From the NCBI GenBank assembly GCA_020630715.1, contig JAHDIQ010000004.1, forward strand, positions 74,522-138,521: a stretch of 64,000 bases of DNA, read 5' to 3'. The notes below the pieces were generated by a model, which searched no databases, was not told the DNA's origin, and was given only the letters and a program-made list of their open reading frames with translations. Source of the stretch: Nonlabens sp. (lineage in GTDB: Bacteria; Bacteroidota; Bacteroidia; Flavobacteriales; Flavobacteriaceae). Each line of letters opens with the position of its first letter. The stretch's first letter is position 1. Made by a program: the position numbers and the translations under genes. Below, in pieces: positions 33,296-42,550 of the stretch.

Positions 33296-34609
33296 GTGAA
33301 TAGCTCTCGTAAAACCTATCATTTTCCCATTCTAGATGCTGTGTTATTAAAGCAAAAGCTACAGCATTTCTTTAAAGATCAAAAGCACTTTATACTTCTA
33401 GACAGTAATAAGAGTGAAGCGCTATACAGTTCCTACGATTGCCTTATTGCAGTAGGTTGTCTAGAAGAGCTTAAAGTTCCTGTAGGAAATGCGTTTGATG
33501 CATTAGCCTCTTTTAGAGAACGTCATCAGGACTGGATGTTTGGATACTTGAGTTATGATTTAAAAAATGAGCTAGAAGATTTACAAAGTGCCCATGACAA
33601 TCATTTAGAGGTTGCTGGTCTTCATTTTTTTATTCCAGAAATCGTTTATGACATCTGTAAAGATGAGGTGATTATTCACAGTGCTACTTTAAATGAACGT
33701 GAGTTAAAACAGCAACTCAAAGCTATTTTTAAAACAACGATTAGTTATAACAAGATCACCCAGCAAAAAACCTTAAAAGCTCGAGATTCTAAACAGCAAT
33801 ACCTGCATGAAGCACAGCAATTCTTAGATCACATCCATCGTGGTGATATTTACGAGGCTAATTTTTGTACTGAATTTGCCACCAAAAATGCGCAATTAGA
33901 TTCTTTAAAAGCTTTTGAATCTTTAAATGCGATTAGTGAGCCACCATTTGCGGTTTATGCTAGGATGGATGATTTACATGTGATGTGTGCTAGTCCAGAG
34001 CGTTATTTAAAAAAGACTGGAGATAAAATCATTTCTCAACCTATTAAAGGAACAGCACGTAGATCGCAACATCTCATTGAGGATGAGGCTTTAAAAGTAG
34101 CGTTATACAACGATCCTAAAGAGCGATCAGAAAATGTGATGATCGTAGATTTAGTGCGTAATGATTTATCACGCACAGCCGTAAAAGGAACTGTCGCGGT
34201 AGAAGAGCTTTATGGGATTTACAGCTTTAAACAGGTGCACCAGATGATTAGTACGGTTACTTCTCAAATAAATGATACTACTGCTGTTGATGTGATTAAA
34301 AGTACCTTTCCTATGGGCAGTATGACTGGCGCACCTAAAATAAGCGCGATGAACATCATAGAACAAAATGAATCTTTTTACCGTGGTTTATACAGCGGTT
34401 CTATAGGTTATATGACACCAGATGGTGATTTTGATTTTAATGTGGTGATCCGATCCATATTGTATCATTCAAAAACAGGTTACGTTTCTTATGCGGTAGG
34501 TAGTGCAATCACGGCGACTGCTGTACCAGAAAAAGAGTATGAGGAATGTTTATTAAAGGCAAAAGCGATGATGCAGGTTTTAGCACAGCAAGGAATTTCT
34601 TTTGATTAA
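33296..34609 (+). CDS. pabB: Chorismate-binding enzyme, aminodeoxychorismate synthase component I type
   Basis: 437 residues from a GTG start. The C-terminal chorismate-binding domain is intact: 'RGDIYEANFCTEF', 'ASPERYLKKTGDKIISQPIKG' (with the lysine of the PIKG motif typical of PabB and TrpE), 'DLVRNDLSR' and 'FPMGSMTGAPKISAMNIIEQ'. It makes 4-amino-4-deoxychorismate (folate) or anthranilate with a glutaminase partner that is not encoded nearby. Isolation from trp genes favours PabB. It leads an operon with tilS and a DsbD-like gene (gaps of 9 bp and then a 4-bp overlap). Confidence 0.85.
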   Translation: MNSSRKTYHFPILDAVLLKQKLQHFFKDQKHFILLDSNKSEALYSSYDCLIAVGCLEELKVPVGNAFDALASFRERHQDWMFGYLSYDLKNELEDLQSAHDNHLEVAGLHFFIPEIVYDICKDEVIIHSATLNERELKQQLKAIFKTTISYNKITQQKTLKARDSKQQYLHEAQQFLDHIHRGDIYEANFCTEFATKNAQLDSLKAFESLNAISEPPFAVYARMDDLHVMCASPERYLKKTGDKIISQPIKGTARRSQHLIEDEALKVALYNDPKERSENVMIVDLVRNDLSRTAVKGTVAVEELYGIYSFKQVHQMISTVTSQINDTTAVDVIKSTFPMGSMTGAPKISAMNIIEQNESFYRGLYSGSIGYMTPDGDFDFNVVIRSILYHSKTGYVSYAVGSAITATAVPEKEYEECLLKAKAMMQVLAQQGISFD

Positions 34610-34618
34610 ATTTGGTTG

Positions 34619-35953
34619 ATGTTACAAGAGCTATTTGCACAGCATATTAATTCCCGTTTAAGTATTCTTAAAAACAAGAAATTGCTTCTAGCAGTAAGTG
34701 GTGGCGTGGATAGTATGGTGATGTTGCATTTATGTAACCACCAGCAACTAGAAATTGCTATCGCACACATGAATTTTAAATTGCGAGGTGAAGACAGCGA
34801 TCAGGATGCGACATTTGTAAAAGAAGTAGCACATCGTGGCGGAATTGAGTTTCATTTAAAAGAAGTGCATACATCGCAATATGTATCGGCTACAGGATCA
34901 TCTACTCAGATGGTAGCTAGAGATTTACGATATCAGTTCTTTAATAAATTATGTGAGTTGCATGGTTATGATTACATCTTAACCGCGCATCATCTGGATG
35001 ATCAATTAGAAACCTTTTTGATCAATTTAAATCGTGGTGCTGGATTAAAAGGCCTTACTGGAATTCCAGAAATAAATGAACGTGTGGTACGTCCGCTATT
35101 GCCATTTACTCGTGAGCAAATTCAATCCTATGCATTACAGCATGCGATTTCATGGCGAGAAGATGCGAGTAATAAAAAGAATACTTACCAGCGCAATCAA
35201 TTACGCAATCAGGTGTTGCCTTTATTGCATCAGGCATTACCACAGTTACGACAGCGACTAGGGAAGACTTTTGATTACTTAAAAGATGCTAATCAAATGG
35301 TAGATGATGCGGTATTACGCTTTCGCGAAAGCGAGACGATCACCACCCAAAACGGTATCAACATACCTATGCAGTCCTTAAAAAACACAACCGCGCCAAA
35401 AAGTTACCTACATCAACTCATATCGCCTTATGGTTTTACTCAAACAGATGAGGTTTATCAATTACTAGATGCTGAAAGTGGTAGTTACATTCAAAATGAA
35501 AGCCACATTATTTATGTGAAAGGTGATTACCTATGCGTAGAGACTAGGGAAACGGTGACAAATCAGTCTTGGGATGTACCTTTAAATGATGCTATCGTTG
35601 AGTTAGATAATGGACTAATAAAAATAGAAACCATTACGGATAAACTAACGCTGGATCAAATAAAAGAGACCTCAAATCGTTATACCTTATTCCTAGATAA
35701 GGATCAAATTAAGGAGTCACTGCATATTTCTCACTGGAAAAAAGGAGATCGCATAGAACCTTATGGAATGCAAGGAAGTAAATTAATAAGTGATGTCTTA
35801 ACAGATCGCAAAGTTTCTTTTATAGATAAAGAAAAAACACTAGTATTGAAGTCTGGATCAACCGTTTTATGGATTATAGGACATCGATCTAGTAAACATT
35901 ATACGATTACACCTCAAACTAACCATATCATAAAGTTAACCTATCAATTATGA
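34619..35953 (+). CDS. tilS: tRNA(Ile)-lysidine synthase
   Basis: 444 residues from ATG 34619; a TTG just before it is an alternative. The N-type ATP pyrophosphatase P-loop 'LLAVSGGVDSMVMLHL' is near residues 24-39, with 'HHLDDQLETFLINLNRG' and the C-terminal 'WKKGDRIEPYGMQGSKLISD' domain. It converts C34 of tRNA-Ile (CAU) to lysidine and is essential in most bacteria. A palindrome copy places RFRES in the linker between the catalytic and C-terminal domains. It overlaps the DsbD-like gene by 4 bp (ATGA). Confidence 0.95.
   Translation: MLQELFAQHINSRLSILKNKKLLLAVSGGVDSMVMLHLCNHQQLEIAIAHMNFKLRGEDSDQDATFVKEVAHRGGIEFHLKEVHTSQYVSATGSSTQMVARDLRYQFFNKLCELHGYDYILTAHHLDDQLETFLINLNRGAGLKGLTGIPEINERVVRPLLPFTREQIQSYALQHAISWREDASNKKNTYQRNQLRNQVLPLLHQALPQLRQRLGKTFDYLKDANQMVDDAVLRFRESETITTQNGINIPMQSLKNTTAPKSYLHQLISPYGFTQTDEVYQLLDAESGSYIQNESHIIYVKGDYLCVETRETVTNQSWDVPLNDAIVELDNGLIKIETITDKLTLDQIKETSNRYTLFLDKDQIKESLHISHWKKGDRIEPYGMQGSKLISDVLTDRKVSFIDKEKTLVLKSGSTVLWIIGHRSSKHYTITPQTNHIIKLTYQL
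35319..35332. repeat. Interspersed palindrome, copy 9
   Basis: Exact GCTTTCGCGAAAGC in tilS, read as Arg-Phe-Arg-Glu-Ser ('AVLRFRESETITTQ') in an interdomain linker. The following sequence is C/A-rich (CACCACCCAAAAC). Confidence 0.95.
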
Positions 35954-38523
35954 AGAAGCTACTGATTGCTTTTATAGCCCTAATAAGTGTTACCAGTATT
36001 GCCCAAATTGAAGATCCTACAGAATGGAGTCTAGAAGTTGAAAAACTGTCTGATACGAATTATAAACTCATCACTACGGTATTTATAGAAGCAGGATGGC
36101 ACGTGAATAGTCAGGTGAAAGTAGAAGCGATAGATGGTCCTATTCCTACAGAGTTTGCGTTTTTTGGAGAAGGATATGAGTTAGTAGGAACTAATAAAGA
36201 AACAGGTAGTTATTCCATGTATGAAAAAACATGGAAGCGTGATGTCTACCAGTTTGACAATATTGCTGTATTTGAGCAAGAGGTTAAGTTGATAGACGCT
36301 TCTTTAAAATATATTCCTGTAGAAGTTTACTTTCAAGTTTGTGATGCAGAAAAATGTTTACCACCATCACCTAAAGCGATGGCTTTTAAAATAGATCCTA
36401 CGGTAACGGTAGATGCGTCTAAAGTCGTAAATGCTTTTTATGATCAAGGCACAGAACCTGTCATTGCCAGTGGTCCAGAAGCATCATCAGTGCCTGCTAA
36501 AGCGTCAAAGTCTCAAGATAGTTCCATGAGCCTAGATGGATTTAAAGAAGAGAAGTTACCTGTTGCGTGGAGTTATACCGTAGAAAAATTATCTGATACT
36601 AATTATGAGTTGATTGCTACTTGTGAAATTGATGAAGGATGGCATTTGAATTCACAAGTAAAAGTAGATGCCATTGAAGGTCCATTACCTACAGAGTTTT
36701 CGTTTTTTGGAGAAGGCTATGAACTGTTAGGTAAAAACAAAGAAACTGGTAGTTATTCTACGTATGAAAAAACGTGGAAACGTGAGGTGTATCAGTTTGA
36801 TAAACTTGCTGTGTTTACACAAGAAATTAAATTGACAGATCCTGATCTAGCTTATGTACCTGCAGAGATTTATTATCAGGTTTGTGATGATTCTAAATGT
36901 TTACCGCCTACACCATTATCCGTACTATTTAAAATTGATCCTGCTGTAAATGTGGACGCAGATGAGCTTATTAATTCGTTTTATGATCAAGGAATAGAAG
37001 CAATAATAGCCACGGGACCTGATGCATCTGAAGTTAAAAATAAGGATCACGATAACGAGGATTCAAAAGATCAAAAAGGATTATGGAGCCGATTTTTTAT
37101 AGCGTTTATTCTTGGTTTTGGAGTGTTGTTAACGCCTTGCGTTTTCCCTATGATTCCTATGACCGTATCCTTTTTTACAAAGCAAAATAAAAATCGTGCA
37201 AAAGGAATTAGAAATGCGTTTCTCTATGGATTCTTTATCATATTTATTTACACTGGATTAGGTTCTGTGGTATCAGTCGTTTTTGGTAGTAACGCTATGT
37301 ATGAGTTTAGTACTGGTGTGGTGTTTAATGCCATTATGTTTCTTGTGTTAGTCTTGTTTGCGATGTCATTTATGGGCGCTTTTGAAATTATGTTGCCTAA
37401 TAGTTTTATGAATAAGGTAGACGCAAAATCTAACAAAGGTGGAATTATTGGAATTTTCTTTATGGCGCTAGCACTAGCGGTAGTTTCATTCTCTTGTACT
37501 TTTCCTATTGCAGGTACCGCTTTACTAGAAGCTACTACGGTAGGAGGAATTGCACCTATTATAAGTATGTTAGGTTTTTCATGTGCGATAGCGATTCCGT
37601 TTATGTTGTTTGCGATTTTCCCTAGTTGGTTAAATTCCTTACCTAAATCTGGTGGCTGGTTAAATACCGTAAAGGTGTTTTTAGGATTTTTAGAGTTGGC
37701 TTTTGCATTAAAGTTTTTATCGATGATTGATTTAGTTCTAGATTGGAGGATATTAGATCGCGAAATCTTTATCGCTTTATGGATTGCGATTTTTGGAACT
37801 TTAGGACTTTACTTATTAGGTAAGATACGATTACCGCACGATTCACCACAGGATCATATTTCTGTAGGAAGATCGTTGCTAGCTATGATTACAATAGCGT
37901 TCACCATATATTTAATACCAGGAATGTGGGGTGCGCCTTTAAAATTAATTAGTGGATTCCCGCCACCTATGAGTACTAATAGTGAATCACCTAATGGTGT
38001 TGGTTTTATGAAAACAACAAGTTCAGGAACGTTTTCTCTAAATCAAGCGAATGAAGGATCTACCATACAAATTCCAGAGAATGCTCACATAGGACCTCAT
38101 GGACTGATGCTATTCAAAGATTATGATGCTGGAGTCGCTTATGCTAAAGAAGTGAGTAAACCAGTTCTATTAGATTTTACAGGAATTACCTGTGTGAATT
38201 GTCGTAAAATGGAAGAGCAAGTATGGTCAGAAGATATGGTTTTAAAAGTACTTCAGAATGAGGTTGTATTGATCTCGTTATATGTAGATGATCGAAAAGA
38301 ACTCCCTAAATCGGAACAATATGAATCTGAATTCTCCGGTAATACGATAAGAACCTATGGTCAAAAATGGCTGGAGTACCAGCAGAAGCGATACAATACA
38401 AATGCACAACCACTGTACGTTATTCAGGATTTAGAAGGTAATGATTTGAATAATGCTGTAGGTTACACTCCAAATGTACAAGAGTACCAAGACTGGTTAA
38501 AGAAAGGCGTTAATGCTTTTTAG
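35950..38523 (+). CDS. dsbD: DsbD-like thiol:disulfide interchange protein with duplicated N-terminal domain
   Basis: 857 residues, much longer than the roughly 570 of E. coli DsbD. After a signal peptide come two consecutive DsbD-alpha-like domains (about residues 22-178 and 206-361), about two thirds identical to each other and each with a CxxxxC pair ('VCDAEKCLPP', 'VCDDSKCLPP'). The membrane domain starts near 376 and has the two redox cysteine motifs 'TPCVFPMIPM' and 'SCTFPIAG'. A thioredoxin-like domain with 'CVNC' near residue 746 closes the protein. It carries electrons from cytoplasmic thioredoxin to periplasmic substrates. It is the last gene of the pabB-tilS operon. Confidence 0.92.
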   Translation: MKKLLIAFIALISVTSIAQIEDPTEWSLEVEKLSDTNYKLITTVFIEAGWHVNSQVKVEAIDGPIPTEFAFFGEGYELVGTNKETGSYSMYEKTWKRDVYQFDNIAVFEQEVKLIDASLKYIPVEVYFQVCDAEKCLPPSPKAMAFKIDPTVTVDASKVVNAFYDQGTEPVIASGPEASSVPAKASKSQDSSMSLDGFKEEKLPVAWSYTVEKLSDTNYELIATCEIDEGWHLNSQVKVDAIEGPLPTEFSFFGEGYELLGKNKETGSYSTYEKTWKREVYQFDKLAVFTQEIKLTDPDLAYVPAEIYYQVCDDSKCLPPTPLSVLFKIDPAVNVDADELINSFYDQGIEAIIATGPDASEVKNKDHDNEDSKDQKGLWSRFFIAFILGFGVLLTPCVFPMIPMTVSFFTKQNKNRAKGIRNAFLYGFFIIFIYTGLGSVVSVVFGSNAMYEFSTGVVFNAIMFLVLVLFAMSFMGAFEIMLPNSFMNKVDAKSNKGGIIGIFFMALALAVVSFSCTFPIAGTALLEATTVGGIAPIISMLGFSCAIAIPFMLFAIFPSWLNSLPKSGGWLNTVKVFLGFLELAFALKFLSMIDLVLDWRILDREIFIALWIAIFGTLGLYLLGKIRLPHDSPQDHISVGRSLLAMITIAFTIYLIPGMWGAPLKLISGFPPPMSTNSESPNGVGFMKTTSSGTFSLNQANEGSTIQIPENAHIGPHGLMLFKDYDAGVAYAKEVSKPVLLDFTGITCVNCRKMEEQVWSEDMVLKVLQNEVVLISLYVDDRKELPKSEQYESEFSGNTIRTYGQKWLEYQQKRYNTNAQPLYVIQDLEGNDLNNAVGYTPNVQEYQDWLKKGVNAF

Positions 38524-38589
38524 AATATTGCTTGTTACTAAGATTGTACGGTTTAGTTAAGTGAAGAATGTGATTTAAGTTTTAAATTT

Positions 38590-38636
38590 CAAGAGTCAAG
38601 AGTCAAGAGTCAAGAGTCAAGAGTCAAGAGTCAAGA
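38590..38636. repeat. Heptameric tandem repeat (CAAGAGT)n
   Basis: Six complete copies of the 7-bp unit CAAGAGT plus five bases of a seventh. The same unit length as the array at 1-56, with a different sequence. Confidence 0.95.
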
Positions 38637-38685
38637 TCCAATTTTCCATACTCCATACTCCATGCTGCATAATCTAAACTGCGGT

Positions 38686-38730
38686 GTCACTTCGAGCGAC
38701 AGTCGAGAATTTAGAATTCCAAACTCCAAG
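38686..38730. repeat. REP-like unit, short form
   Basis: Begins GTCACTTCGAGCGACAGTCG and ends TTTAGAATTCCAAACTCCAAG. The core TCGAGCG(A)CAGTCGA differs by one inserted base from the REP arms at 11853-11922. Confidence 0.7.
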
Positions 38731-38779
38731 AATCAAGAATCAAATTCCATACTCCATACACTAATCGTTAAACCACAAT

Positions 38780-38848
38780 GTCACTTCTAGCGACAGCGTT
38801 GTACTGAGTTTTTCTAAGTGTCGAGAATTTAGAATTCCAAACTTCAAG
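38780..38848. repeat. REP-like unit, long form
   Basis: The same unit as 38686-38730 (starts GTCACTTCTAGCGACAG, ends TTTAGAATTCCAAACTTCAAG), but with about 23 extra bases in the middle (CGTTGTACTGAGTTTTTCTA and a few more). Confidence 0.7.
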
Positions 38849-39017
38849 TTTCAAAACCCGAACATCTAAACTGCATAATCCTTAAGTAGCTTGCGCAATG
38901 AAGGAATCTGTTGATCTATGGTAAGTATTCCGTGATTAGTTAACCGCAGGAATTAGAATTTGAAAAAACAAATGGTATCGATGTATTTAATCAAGTAAGT
39001 CTTGATAAAAGAGTATA

Positions 39018-39048
39018 AAAAAATGGCTCTAGTTTCCTAAAGCCATTT
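39018..39048 (-). terminator. Terminator of the OmpA-family gene
   Basis: Read on the minus strand, AAATGGCT and AGCCATTT form an 8-bp stem with a 12-nt loop followed by a T run. It lies 23 bp past the OmpA stop codon. Confidence 0.85.
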
Positions 39049-39070
39049 ATAAAATTTATGTTCTCTATAA

Positions 39071-40396
39071 TTAGTTTACTCTAAAAGTAACTCTTCTTAC
39101 AAGTTGTCTAGCCTCAGCAGAATTCTTATCCACTGATGCATCTTCACCATCACCGTTATGTGATAATCTATTTGCAGCTACGCCAGAAGCGATAAGTACA
39201 TCATAAACCATTTTTGCACGACGCTCTGATAAGTTTTTGTTGTAATCTGGATTACCTAGTTCATCAGCATAACCAGTTAAGGTAGCTGTAGCACTTGGGT
39301 TGTTCTTCATGTATGTTACTAAAGTGTTCATAGCATCCATAGAATAAAGAGTTGGCTTAGTACTGTTAAACTTAAAATACACATTTACATATCCTTCGTT
39401 AATTAATTTTTTAATTAATCCTTTTTCACTCACACCATTTCTACCGTCTAGTGGTTGCTTAAGACTAGCAAGATCACCTTTGCTTGCGTAACGCGCATCC
39501 AAGGTGCTTTCCATATCATCAGGAATACCATTTTTATTAGTATCGATTGCTCTTCCTTGTTGGTCTACTCTTACACCGCTTTCGGTTGTATTATCACGGT
39601 CTCTATAGTTAGGAACTCCATCTTTATCATCATCTGCATTTTCACGCACTAAAGTTGCTACTTCATCTTCTAAAGCTGCAAGTTTTGAATCAACAGGATC
39701 TATATCAAATTCTGCTGGCTCATTTCCTTTACCTAAATAAAGAGTAAGACCTACAGAAGCGTTGATCAACATTCCTTCAAAACCTCTATTTTCTTGAGTT
39801 AAAGCTCCATCTCTATCAAAACCTACTTCTGGTAAAGTCCCACCATCCCAACCAAAATGGTTACGAGTGGTTCCTATGATAGTAAGATCTGTGAAAATAG
39901 CAAGATTGTTAGTAATTCTATATTGCGGTGTAATACCTACCATAAAATTTAAGTGATGATCTGTTTCTGTCTGTATATCAGTATTTAAAAAACCTACACC
40001 TATACCACCATGTCCCATGATGTTGAATTTCTGGGTAGAACGATCAAGGTTCACAAAATTTCCTAAATTTACAAAACCTTCTAAGCTAACTCTAAGGTAA
40101 TCACTTTCAAATTCATTTGTAATATCATCATCTGATTGTATGGAATTATATCCTACACCTAAACCTAAACCAAAACTACGTGTAAACATATAACGAGCTC
40201 CTAAATTTGCTTGCCATAAGTCAGGAGTACTTACGTAACCTCTTGTAAACGGTCTAGTTGGTTTGTGCACACCGGCACTTAAATCTACTGCCCATCTTTT
40301 GAAGGTAACTTCAGATTTAGTTTTTGTTTCCATTTCATCCTGTGCTACTGCAAAAAGTCCACTAAATGCAAGAGCGATAAGTAATATTTTTTTCAT
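39071..40396 (-). CDS. OmpA-family outer-membrane protein
   Basis: 441 residues. A signal peptide (MKKILLIALAFSGLFAVAQ) is followed by an eight-strand-type barrel (about residues 30-225), then a linker with thrombospondin-type-3-like calcium repeats ('DDDKDGVPNYRDRDN', 'DTNKNGIPDDME'), then a C-terminal OmpA peptidoglycan-binding domain ('YFKFNSTKPTLYSMDAMNTL', 'GYADELGNPDYNKNLSERRA', 'NGDGEDASVDKNSAEARQLV'). It tethers the outer membrane to peptidoglycan. Promoter box at 40422-40429. Confidence 0.94.
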   Translation of the reverse strand: MKKILLIALAFSGLFAVAQDEMETKTKSEVTFKRWAVDLSAGVHKPTRPFTRGYVSTPDLWQANLGARYMFTRSFGLGLGVGYNSIQSDDDITNEFESDYLRVSLEGFVNLGNFVNLDRSTQKFNIMGHGGIGVGFLNTDIQTETDHHLNFMVGITPQYRITNNLAIFTDLTIIGTTRNHFGWDGGTLPEVGFDRDGALTQENRGFEGMLINASVGLTLYLGKGNEPAEFDIDPVDSKLAALEDEVATLVRENADDDKDGVPNYRDRDNTTESGVRVDQQGRAIDTNKNGIPDDMESTLDARYASKGDLASLKQPLDGRNGVSEKGLIKKLINEGYVNVYFKFNSTKPTLYSMDAMNTLVTYMKNNPSATATLTGYADELGNPDYNKNLSERRAKMVYDVLIASGVAANRLSHNGDGEDASVDKNSAEARQLVRRVTFRVN

Positions 40397-40421
40397 TTTT
40401 TAATCTTCATAATTAAGCTGA

Positions 40422-40429
40422 CAAAAGTA
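40422..40429 (-). promoter_or_regulatory. -7 promoter element of the OmpA-family gene
   Basis: On the minus strand this reads TACTTTTG, a TAnnTTTG match, about 25 bp before the start codon. Confidence 0.55.
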
Positions 40430-40911
40430 ATAATTATAATTCAATTAATTAAAATGTTTTAGTTTTTTTTGTCTCCGAGTTGAAATTGCATGTTTTAAGG
40501 TTTAAATACAGATTAATGTTCTAGCTTAATAGGTAATCTCAAAAATTATTTCAAATTAACATACTAAACAAGAATTAACTATTATTACTTTATCTGTTGT
40601 ATGTACTTATATGTTTAAGGCTTAGGTAACTTTTGTAATGTTCATAAACTAATAATCTCCTTTTTTTTAAAAAGAATATACTAAGATTAATCAAGATATG
40701 TTGTAAAACTTATCAGGACACTTCATTATAAATGTTTAATTATCATTTTATGGTAATGTCTATAAGTTGTAAAGGTTGATATTGTGTCTGTTGTTTTCTA
40801 TCTTGTTATTTACTCCTATTCAAATCCGAATAATACTTTTTGATTTATTTTTTTTATAATTATCGTTAAAAATGTTTCCTTTGGAACTATCTAGTTTGTC
40901 AAGTTGTTTAG

Positions 40912-40919
40912 TATTTTTG
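40912..40919 (+). promoter_or_regulatory. -7 promoter element of the polysaccharide locus
   Basis: TATTTTTG matches TAnnTTTG, 18 bp before the ugd ATG. It is probably the first promoter of the long plus-strand transcription unit. No -33 TTG lies at the ideal spacing. Confidence 0.5.
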
Positions 40920-40937
40920 ATGTTAAATTGAAAGTTA

Positions 40938-42332
40938 ATGACTGTAAAAAACATTTGTTGTATTGGCGCTGGATATGTAGGTGGACCTACCATGGCAATG
41001 ATAGCAAAAAAATGTCCTGATATTCAAGTTAACGTAGTGGATATTAATGAGCAACGCATTGATGCATGGAATGATCCTAATGTGGATCAAATTCCTATTT
41101 ATGAACCTGGATTGGCTCAATTAGTAGCTGATTGTAGAGGAATCAATTTACATTTTTCCATAAATGTTAATGAAGCGATTGAAAAAGCTGACATGATTTT
41201 TATATCTGTTAACACACCTACTAAGACTTATGGTATAGGAAAAGGTATGGCTGCAGACTTAAAATATATCGAATTATGTGCTAGACAAATTGCAAGTGTT
41301 GCAACTACGGATAAAATTATTGTAGAAAAGTCTACCTTACCCGTAAGAACTGCAGAAGCTTTAAAGAAGATCCTGCATAATACGAGTAATGGTGTTCATT
41401 TTGAAATACTTTCAAATCCAGAATTCCTTGCAGAAGGAACAGCGGTGCAGGATTTATTAAATCCTGATCGCGTACTAATAGGAGGAGATGAAACTGAAAC
41501 AGGAAAGCTAGCACAACAAGAATTAGTTGATATTTATGCTAACTGGGTTCCTAAGGAACGAATTCTTACCACAAATGTATGGTCTAGTGAATTATCAAAA
41601 TTGACCGCAAATGCATTTTTAGCGCAGCGTGTAAGTAGTATCAATTCATTGTCTGAACTTTGTGAAGTAACTGAGGCTGACGTAAGTGAAGTTGCAAAAG
41701 CAATAGGTGCAGATAGTAGGATAGGATCAAAATTTTTAAATGCCTCCGTCGGATTTGGTGGTTCTTGTTTTCAAAAAGATATTTTAAACCTAGTTTATAT
41801 ATCTAAGTCCTATGGATTAAATGAAGTGGCAGATTACTGGGAGCAAGTCATTATCATGAACGACCATCAGAAAAGAAGATTTGCAAAAAAAATAGTAGAA
41901 GAATTATTCAACACCGTTGCTGGTAAGAAGATAGCTCTACTAGGTTGGGCCTTTAAAAAAGATACGAACGATACAAGAGAAAGTGCTGCGATTTACGTTG
42001 CAGATTATTTATTAAACGAACAAGCTAATGTGGTGGTTTACGATCCAAAGGTAACTGCAGCGCAAATCTATTCAGATTTAGATTACTTAGGAACGAGATC
42101 TAGCGACGATAATAAAAAGCTACTTCAAGTGGTGAGTGATCCTATGGAAGCAATATCCGATGCCCATGCAGTTGCTATTCTCACAGAATGGGATGAGTTT
42201 ATAACCATAGATTGGGATCAAGTTCAAGAACGTATGCTTAAACCTGCGTTTTTATTTGATGGGCGTCGCATATTAGATAGTGAATCGATGCGCACTAAAG
42301 GTTTTGAATTTTATCAGATAGGTAGAGGATAG
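40938..42332 (+). CDS. ugd: UDP-glucose 6-dehydrogenase
   Basis: 464 residues, of the longer, eukaryote-like UGDH type rather than the short bacterial Ugd. NAD motif '[16 protein letters not shown]', '[20 protein letters not shown]' and the catalytic cysteine in '[14 protein letters not shown]' (Cys277) are intact. It oxidises UDP-glucose to UDP-glucuronate, a precursor for the acidic polysaccharide made by this locus. It is the first gene of the locus and is separated from the next by 218 bp that includes another promoter box. Confidence 0.93.
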   Translation: MTVKNICCIGAGYVGGPTMAMIAKKCPDIQVNVVDINEQRIDAWNDPNVDQIPIYEPGLAQLVADCRGINLHFSINVNEAIEKADMIFISVNTPTKTYGIGKGMAADLKYIELCARQIASVATTDKIIVEKSTLPVRTAEALKKILHNTSNGVHFEILSNPEFLAEGTAVQDLLNPDRVLIGGDETETGKLAQQELVDIYANWVPKERILTTNVWSSELSKLTANAFLAQRVSSINSLSELCEVTEADVSEVAKAIGADSRIGSKFLNASVGFGGSCFQKDILNLVYISKSYGLNEVADYWEQVIIMNDHQKRRFAKKIVEELFNTVAGKKIALLGWAFKKDTNDTRESAAIYVADYLLNEQANVVVYDPKVTAAQIYSDLDYLGTRSSDDNKKLLQVVSDPMEAISDAHAVAILTEWDEFITIDWDQVQERMLKPAFLFDGRRILDSESMRTKGFEFYQIGRG

Positions 42333-42532
42333 TAACCTCTAAAACTGTGTTGTCCTAAGTGCTTTTTATAAATTAAATGGATCATTATGCCATAAATTTT
42401 TCTAATATTAAGAGACTTTAATTTAATGCGCTAATAACCTTAAAAAATGCTAATCCAAAATCTGAAATACTATATAATGTTCATTACGATAGTTTTGAAG
42501 AACAGATTGCTTCTATTTGTTTTATTTTTGCA

Positions 42533-42540
42533 AAACATAA
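42533..42540 (+). promoter_or_regulatory. -7 promoter element before the epimerase gene
   Basis: TATTTTTG, a TAnnTTTG match 10 bp before the TTG start at 42551. It suggests that the epimerase and following genes can be transcribed separately from ugd. Confidence 0.5.
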
Positions 42541-42550
42541 ATGAGTTAAA

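Larger units (their letters stand above)
38524..39070. other. Repeat-rich 547-bp intergenic region
   Basis: No gene was found here. The stretch holds a heptameric array (38590-38636), shorter 7-bp repeats (ACTCCAT near 38648-38672, AAGAATC near 38729-38742), two related REP-like units and the terminator of the OmpA gene. Confidence 0.8.
40397..40937. other. AT-rich 541-bp divergent intergenic region
   Basis: No open frame with coding character was seen. The stretch separates ompA-like (minus) from the start of the polysaccharide locus (plus), and carries the ompA-like promoter near its left end and a candidate ugd promoter near its right end. Its length suggests a long untranslated leader or several regulatory sites. 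Confidence 0.6.

Noticed and set aside
33296-34609. Anthranilate synthase (TrpE)
   Set aside because: No trp genes or glutaminase subunit are nearby and the layout favours PabB, although the sequence alone cannot fully exclude TrpE.
38524-39070. A hidden small RNA or tRNA gene
   Set aside because: No cloverleaf, anticodon arm or CCA-like end was seen; the stretch is explained by repeats and a terminator.
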